From: Roseospira visakhapatnamensis
Lineage (GTDB): Bacteria > Pseudomonadota > Alphaproteobacteria > Rhodospirillales > Rhodospirillaceae
Direction: 5' to 3'
Assembly (NCBI RefSeq): GCF_014197915.1
Contig: NZ_JACIGK010000025.1
Span: 1 to 64,000, forward strand
Length of the DNA stretch: 64,000 nucleotides
In this document: piece after piece, positions 59,409 to 64,000 of the stretch
Layout: each line of letters begins with the position of its first letter
Numbering within the stretch: position 1 is the first letter of the stretch
Position numbers and translations under genes: made by a program
Notes under the pieces: generated by a model
Seen by the model: the letters and a program-made list of their open reading frames with translations, nothing else
Databases searched by the model: none
What the model was told of the DNA's origin: nothing

Positions 59409-59452
59409 GTGCCTCGTTGTAAGGCCGGAAGCCCGCGAAATCAAAGAAAACA

Positions 59453-59481
59453 TTGACACCACAGGGCGGCTTGCCTAGTGC
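59453..59481 (+). promoter_or_regulatory. Candidate sigma-70 promoter of metX-metW
   Basis: TTGACA (59453-59458) and TAGTGC (59476-59481) are separated by 17 bases. The -35 is perfect and the -10 weak, about 120 bp before the metX start. No methionine-specific operator was recognised. Confidence 0.5.
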
Positions 59482-59601
59482 TTCGGGCGGTCCGGCGGGG
59501 TGTGTTGCCCGATGGTCGCGCCCCGCGCGACCGGCGCCGGTCGGGTCCCTCGCGCCGTGCCCGGGTCGACCCCACCCTGCCTTCAGTCTTGAGAAACGCC
59601 G

Positions 59602-60753
59602 GTGGATGCTCCGCGAAACCACACCACCGTGGTCGGTCAGGATCGACCCATCCGTCTCGACAACGGCATCGAGATCGGTCCCGTCACCGTGGCCTATCAG
59701 ACCGTCGGCCGCCTGAACGCGGACCGGTCCAACGCCATTCTGGTGTGTCACGCGCTCACCGGCGACCACCACATGGCGGGCGTCAACCCGGTGACCGGCA
59801 AGCGCGGCTGGTGGGACGGCCTGGTCGGCCCCGGGGCGGTGCTGGACACCAACCGGTTCTTCATCATCTGTCCCAACGTGCTGGGCGGCTGCATGGGCAC
59901 CACCGGTCCGCGCGAGATCAATCCCGCCACCGGACGGCCCTGGGGTCCGGGGTTTCCCGTCATCACCATCGGCGACATGGTGACCGTGCAGGCGCGGCTG
60001 CTGGACGCCCTGGGCATCGACCAGGTGTTTTGCGTGATCGGCGGCTCCATGGGCGGCATGCAGGTGCTGGAGTGGACCTCGGCCCATCCCCAACGCGTGT
60101 TCTCGGCGGTGCCCATCGCCTCCTCCTACCGGCATTCGGCGCAGAACATCGCCTTTCACGAGGTTGGCCGTCAGGCCATCATGGCCGATCCGGACTGGCA
60201 CGGCGGCGCCTATCACGAGCGCGGCGTGACCCCCCACCGGGGGCTGGCGGTGGCGCGCATGACCGCCCACATCACCTACCTGTCGGAAACGGCGCTGCAT
60301 CGCAAGTTCGGCCGGCGGCTGCAGGACCGGGAGGCGGTGACCTACGGCTTCGACGCCGACTTCCAGGTGGAAAGCTACCTGCGCCACCAGGGCTCCACGT
60401 TCGTCGACCGCTTCGACGCCAACTCCTACCTGTACATCACCCGGGCCATGGACTACTTCGACCTGGCCACCGAGCATGGCGGCAAACTGGCCAACGCCTT
60501 CCGGGGCACGCCGACGCGGTTCTGCGTGATCAGCTTTTCCAGCGACTGGCTGTTCCCGACCGTGGAGAGCCGGGCCATCGTGCGGGCCCTGAACAGCGTT
60601 GCCGCCAACGTCAGCTTCGTCGAGGTGGACAGCGACAAGGGCCACGACGCCTTCCTGCTGCGGGAACCCGAGTTTCACGAGACCCTGCGGGGGTTCCTGG
60701 ACGGCGCGGCCCGGCATCGCGGCCTGCCGGCCCTGGCGGAGGCGCGGCCATGA
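59602..60753 (+). CDS. metX: Homoserine O-acetyltransferase (or O-succinyltransferase) MetX
   Basis: A 383-residue alpha/beta hydrolase of methionine biosynthesis. The nucleophile is S149 in [19 protein letters not shown]. The Asp/His of the triad lie in [10 protein letters not shown] and DKGHDAFLL. The N-terminal [17 protein letters not shown] is also typical. The start is a GTG at 59602. MetX-fold enzymes may use acetyl- or succinyl-CoA; sequence alone does not decide. It overlaps metW (ATGA at 60750). Confidence 0.94.
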   Translation: MDAPRNHTTVVGQDRPIRLDNGIEIGPVTVAYQTVGRLNADRSNAILVCHALTGDHHMAGVNPVTGKRGWWDGLVGPGAVLDTNRFFIICPNVLGGCMGTTGPREINPATGRPWGPGFPVITIGDMVTVQARLLDALGIDQVFCVIGGSMGGMQVLEWTSAHPQRVFSAVPIASSYRHSAQNIAFHEVGRQAIMADPDWHGGAYHERGVTPHRGLAVARMTAHITYLSETALHRKFGRRLQDREAVTYGFDADFQVESYLRHQGSTFVDRFDANSYLYITRAMDYFDLATEHGGKLANAFRGTPTRFCVISFSSDWLFPTVESRAIVRALNSVAANVSFVEVDSDKGHDAFLLREPEFHETLRGFLDGAARHRGLPALAEARP

Positions 60754-61469
60754 CCCCGGACAAATCATTCCCGCCGGCTCCCGCGGGCGCTCCCGGTGCC
60801 ACCAACGGCGACCTACGCGTCGACCTGCGCCTGATCGCCGACATGGTGTGCCCCGGGTCCCGCGTGCTGGACGTGGGCTGCGGCGACGGCGCCCTGCTCC
60901 AGGTCCTGGCCCAGACCAAGGGGGTGGATGGGCGCGGGATCGAGCTGTCCATGGCCGGGGTGCGGGCCGCCGTGCGGCGGGGCGTGTCGGTCATTCAGGG
61001 CAACGCCGACACCGACCTCGCGGACTACCCCAACGGCGCCTTCGACTACGCCATCCTCAGCCAGACATTGCAGGCGACCCAGCGGCCCCGCCAGGTGCTG
61101 GAGCAGCTCATGCGCGTGGCCGAGCGGGCCATCGTATCGTTTCCCAATTTCGGGTACTGGAAGGCGCGCTGGCACCTGATGTCGCACGGCCGCATGCCGG
61201 TGACCCGAGGCCTGCCCGAGGAGTGGTGGGAGACCCCCAACATCCATCTGTGCACGCTCAAGGATTTCCTGGTGCTGGCGCGCGAGATGGACATCGTCAT
61301 CGAGCGCGGCGTGGCCCTGAACGAGGACGGCACCGTCACCCGCCTGCCCGCCGTCGGCCCCTGGGCCAACCTGTTGAGCGCCCAGGCCGTGTTCCTGGTG
61401 CGCCGCCGCAACGGCGGTGCCCGGCCCGGCGGCGCGGCCGGACCGGCGCGGGACGCGGATGCCCCATGA
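60750..61469 (+). CDS. metW: Methionine biosynthesis protein MetW
   Basis: A 239-residue methyltransferase-fold protein: [60 protein letters not shown] and [20 protein letters not shown], all standard for MetW. It partners with MetX in many proteobacteria and is needed for its activity there. The C-terminal 20 residues are low-complexity Gly/Ala/Pro. Confidence 0.94.
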   Translation: MTPDKSFPPAPAGAPGATNGDLRVDLRLIADMVCPGSRVLDVGCGDGALLQVLAQTKGVDGRGIELSMAGVRAAVRRGVSVIQGNADTDLADYPNGAFDYAILSQTLQATQRPRQVLEQLMRVAERAIVSFPNFGYWKARWHLMSHGRMPVTRGLPEEWWETPNIHLCTLKDFLVLAREMDIVIERGVALNEDGTVTRLPAVGPWANLLSAQAVFLVRRRNGGARPGGAAGPARDADAP

Positions 61470-62065
61470 CGCGCCGAACCCAGGTGTGGCTCGCCGGAAT
61501 CGCGCTCGTGGTGGTGCTGGGCACGACCATTCTTGCCCTGGCGCGGGTGGGGGTCATGACCGGGGAGTCGGTGGTGCGGGCGCCGCGGGCCTCGGTCAGC
61601 CTGGACCTGCCCGAGCGCGGCGGGCGGCTGGTGCTCGACCTGGCCACCGACACCCTGCTGGCGCCCTATGTGGCCCGCCACGTGGCGGTGGAACGCGCCG
61701 GTCAACGCATCATCGACACGCCCCTGTTTCCGGCGCCGCTGGACCCGCGTCTCGGCCTGGCGCTGAGCTGGACCCCGGCCCAGGGACGCGAGGGACCGTG
61801 GCTGCGGCTGGCCGATCCGTCCGGGGACATCCTGCTGGATTTGCGCGGGTTCACCGCCTGGCGGATCGTGGACCACGGCGGCCGGGCGTGGCTGGTGGCC
61901 CCGACCGGCGTGGCGGCGGCCGGCCACGTGGTCGACCCGGCCGGCGCCCTGGTGCCCATCCAGGGGCGGCCCTTCGCCGGACCGGCGGCCGAGGCCGAGG
62001 CGGTGCCGTTGGGCCGCGTGGTGCCGGAGGAGGGCGGCCTGGTGTTCAAGGCGGCGGCGCGGTGA
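61466..62065 (+). CDS. Hypothetical membrane-anchored protein
   Basis: A 199-residue protein with an N-terminal transmembrane or signal segment (VWLAGIALVVVLGTTILALA). A beta-rich periplasmic part of unknown family follows (VSLDLPERGGRLVLDLATDT, GDILLDLRGFTAWRIVDHGG). The gene overlaps metW by four bases, so it belongs to the metX operon. No enzymatic motif is visible. Confidence 0.65.
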   Translation: MTRRTQVWLAGIALVVVLGTTILALARVGVMTGESVVRAPRASVSLDLPERGGRLVLDLATDTLLAPYVARHVAVERAGQRIIDTPLFPAPLDPRLGLALSWTPAQGREGPWLRLADPSGDILLDLRGFTAWRIVDHGGRAWLVAPTGVAAAGHVVDPAGALVPIQGRPFAGPAAEAEAVPLGRVVPEEGGLVFKAAAR

Positions 62066-62142
62066 CCGCGCGGATCTCTCGACCGCGCCGGCCGCGCCCG
62101 GGAGCCTGTCCCTGACGACCGGTCCCTGTTCGACGCGGGAGG

Positions 62143-62230
62143 GCCTGATACCGGCGGCGGATGAGTGTGACTCATCCGCCGAGCGGGCCGGCCACGGGCC
62201 GCAACGGTCCGTCTCCCTGATCGTTGGTGT
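62143..62230. repeat. Two-module palindromic repeat, copy 2 (inverted)
   Basis: GGCGGATGAGT-GTG-ACTCATCCGCC at 62156-62180 is the inverse of module B at 42.78 kb, with the same GGTATCAGG neighbour read backwards. The CCGTGGCCGG and CAACGGTC parts of module A follow, up to the thiE stop codon. The roughly 60-bp insert of copy 1 is missing here. Confidence 0.75.
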
Positions 62231-62901
62231 TACGCCGGCTCACGCTCCGGCGAGTGCGTGTCCATCAGCGCGTTGAGACGGGCCACGGCCGCCCCGGGGC
62301 CGTCGGGCCAGGCCCAGACCCCGGCGCTGACCGCCAGGAAATCGGCCCCGGTCTCGATCAGCGGCCGGGCATTGTCCGGGGTGATGCCGCCGATGGCCAC
62401 CACGGGCACCACCATGGCCTCGGCCCACCAGCGCAGCAGGTCCACGTCGGCGCGGATCGGCGCGTCCTTGGTGCTGGTCGGGTAGAAGGCGCCGAAGGCC
62501 ACATAGTCGGCGCCCGCCTCGCCGGCCGCCATGGCCAGGTCGCGGGAGTCGTGGCAGGTGACGCCGACGATGCGGTTTTCGCCCAGCAGGCGGCGGGCCT
62601 CGGCGTAGGGGGCGTCGTCCTGGCCCACGTGTACGCCGTCGCAGCCGGTGGCCAGCGCCAGATCCGGCCGGTCGTTCATCAGCACGGCGACGTCGCGCGC
62701 CTGGGCCAGCGGCACCAGCACCTCGGCCGCGCGGCGGATGGCGTCGTCGTCCACGTCCTTCAGGCGCAGTTGCAGGCAGGCCACGTCGCCGCCGTCCAGG
62801 GCCTCGGCCAGGGTCCGGGCGAACGCATCCACGTCGTCCAGGCGCGGCGGGGTGATCAGGTACAGGCGGCACCGGTCCTGGGGATCGGGAGAGGTGGTCA
62901 T
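62230..62901 (-). CDS. thiE: Thiamine-phosphate synthase
   Basis: A 223-residue TIM-barrel ThiE that joins the pyrimidine diphosphate and thiazole phosphate to make thiamine phosphate. Markers are [53 protein letters not shown] and the phosphate loop [20 protein letters not shown]. No TPP riboswitch fits in the short upstream gap. The C-terminus reaches the repeat element. Confidence 0.93.
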   Translation of the reverse strand: MTTSPDPQDRCRLYLITPPRLDDVDAFARTLAEALDGGDVACLQLRLKDVDDDAIRRAAEVLVPLAQARDVAVLMNDRPDLALATGCDGVHVGQDDAPYAEARRLLGENRIVGVTCHDSRDLAMAAGEAGADYVAFGAFYPTSTKDAPIRADVDLLRWWAEAMVVPVVAIGGITPDNARPLIETGADFLAVSAGVWAWPDGPGAAVARLNALMDTHSPEREPA

Positions 62902-62943
62902 GGATATCCCCTGGGTGTGGGAGGGGTGGGCGGCGGACCGTCG

Positions 62944-63975
62944 TTACCGCGTGCGGGCGATCCGGTCCAGGGTCTCGCGATAGCGCGCCAGGACACCGGC
63001 GCGGGAGAACTCGGCGGCGACGCGCTCGGCGCCGCGCGCCACCAGGTGCGCGGCCAGGTCCGGGCTGTCCAGCACGCGGCGGAGGGCGGCGGCCAGCGCC
63101 GGGGCGTCGTCCCGGGGCACCAGCAGGGCGTCGTCCCCGGCGCGCACCGTTTCCGCCGGGCCGGCGGCATCGGCCACCACCAGGGGCGTGCCATGCGCCC
63201 AGGCCTCGACGGTGACGGTGCCGTTGGGCTCGTAGCGCGACGGGAACACCACCAGGTCGGCGGCGCGCATCAAGGCGGTGCGGTCGGATCGCCAGCCCAG
63301 GAAACGGACCCGCCCGGCCACCCCCAGGCGCGCGGCCAGGGTCTCCAGCGCCATCCGTTCCGGGCCTTCGCCGGCGATCCACAGCCAGGCGTCGGGCAGG
63401 TCGGCCAGGGCCGTCAGCAGCACGTCCAGCCCCTTGACCGGATGCAGCCGTCCCAGCGCCAACAGCAGCGGCGCGTCGGCGGGGGTGTCGTGGTCGGCGC
63501 GCGGAACCGGCGCGGCATGCTCGTCCACGGCGCAGAAGTTGGGGATCAGGTGCACCCGCTTGTCCGGCCAGCCGCCGTCCAGGATATGGCGCCGGATCCC
63601 GGGGATGATGGCGATCAGGTGATCGAAGCCCCGGTAGTACTTGAGGTCGTAGTAGCCGCCCAGGCGCGCCACCCGCGCCCAGGGACCGGACGGCAGCTTG
63701 GCGGCGGCGCGGTTCATCCAGGCCATCGCCACACTGGCGCGATGGGCGCGCAGGTGCTGGCGCAGCAGGATGGGGGTGACCCGATCCAGCCAGCCGCCGA
63801 AGGGGGCGGTGTCGACCCGGCAGCCGGCGGCGCGCAGGGCGGCCACCCGCGCCGGGTGGTCGCGGATCACCAGCGACTGGTCCACGCCGTCCTGCTGCAA
63901 CGCCCCGGCCAGGGTCGCGAAAAAGGTCTCGGCCCCCCCATGGGCGGCTCCGGCCATGACCTGGGTCAGGTGCAT
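62944..63975 (-). CDS. GT4-family glycosyltransferase
   Basis: A 343-residue GT-B glycosyltransferase. The N-terminal domain starts with QVMAGAAHGGAETFFATLAG, the GG loop that faces the acceptor. The C-terminal nucleotide-sugar domain has LALGRLHPVKGLDVLLTALA, WIAGEGPERMALETLAARLG and the E-x7-E motif in FPSRYEPNGTVTVEAWAHGT. It probably works on cell-surface polysaccharide or lipopolysaccharide. Sugar and acceptor are unknown. Confidence 0.92.
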   Translation of the reverse strand: MHLTQVMAGAAHGGAETFFATLAGALQQDGVDQSLVIRDHPARVAALRAAGCRVDTAPFGGWLDRVTPILLRQHLRAHRASVAMAWMNRAAAKLPSGPWARVARLGGYYDLKYYRGFDHLIAIIPGIRRHILDGGWPDKRVHLIPNFCAVDEHAAPVPRADHDTPADAPLLLALGRLHPVKGLDVLLTALADLPDAWLWIAGEGPERMALETLAARLGVAGRVRFLGWRSDRTALMRAADLVVFPSRYEPNGTVTVEAWAHGTPLVVADAAGPAETVRAGDDALLVPRDDAPALAAALRRVLDSPDLAAHLVARGAERVAAEFSRAGVLARYRETLDRIARTR

Positions 63976-64000
63976 GGATGATCCGCCCGGCTGAGGCGCA

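Noticed and set aside
59129-59601. SAM-II riboswitch upstream of metX
   Set aside because: The conserved loop and pseudoknot bases of that class were not found; only an unrelated perfect hairpin is visible.

Overview
The window is GC-rich chromosome from an alphaproteobacterium, most likely in the Rhodospirillales. This rests on form IA RuBisCO with cbbQ/cbbO, malyl-CoA lyase, a group 3b NAD(P)-linked NiFe hydrogenase, TRAP transport and the aroQ-hisC-tyrA and metX-metW gene orders. No rRNA, CRISPR array or replication origin was seen. The only intact tRNA is tRNA-Gln at 16.9 kb.

Region 1 (1-16.7 kb) is an accessory, IS-scarred segment. It holds a LysR regulator cut by the window edge, an EamA exporter and an acyl-CoA dehydrogenase broken by an IS256-type fragment. 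An AT-rich secreted-protein gene follows, whose downstream partner is broken by a complete IS5-family element. Next is a catabolic cluster: GntR regulator, TRAP transporter (dctP-dctQ-dctM), transketolase, hydroxypyruvate isomerase, tartronate semialdehyde reductase and a shikimate-dehydrogenase-like enzyme. The cluster seems to converge on hydroxypyruvate, and its two transcription units share a 15-bp upstream motif. After it come transposase remnants and a doubly broken higBA pair. The region ends at a 47-bp copy of the 3' end of a tRNA-Lys gene, which looks like an integration (att) scar.

Region 2 (17-42.4 kb) is core and energy metabolism. It has a response regulator joined to an unusual Hpt/receiver/degenerate-GGDEF protein, a five-gene group 3b hydrogenase operon with a cyclic-nucleotide-binding protein inside it, and an isolated tssF-tssG pair. 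It also has a methyltransferase, a KamA/EpmB-type radical SAM protein and malyl-CoA lyase beside an IclR regulator. The Calvin cycle genes cbbL-cbbS-cbbQ-cbbO lie opposite a divergent cbbR. Homologues of two beta-hydroxyaspartate-cycle enzymes (dehydratase, aldolase) follow. Malyl-CoA lyase, the bhcB/bhcC-like pair and RuBisCO (through phosphoglycolate) all touch glyoxylate.

Region 3 (42.9-56.0 kb) is a P2-like contractile tail cluster: baseplate V, W, J, I, fibre, sheath, tube, E/E' chaperones, tape measure, U, D and X, then a lysis cassette with a GH19 endolysin. No capsid, portal, terminase or integrase gene lies in or next to it, so an R-type tailocin is the best reading.

Region 4 (56-64 kb) is housekeeping: an aromatic amino acid operon (chorismate mutase, hisC, prephenate dehydrogenase), metX-metW with a strong hairpin in the leader, thiE and a glycosyltransferase. 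A two-module palindromic repeat occurs in opposite orientations next to the tail cluster and next to thiE.
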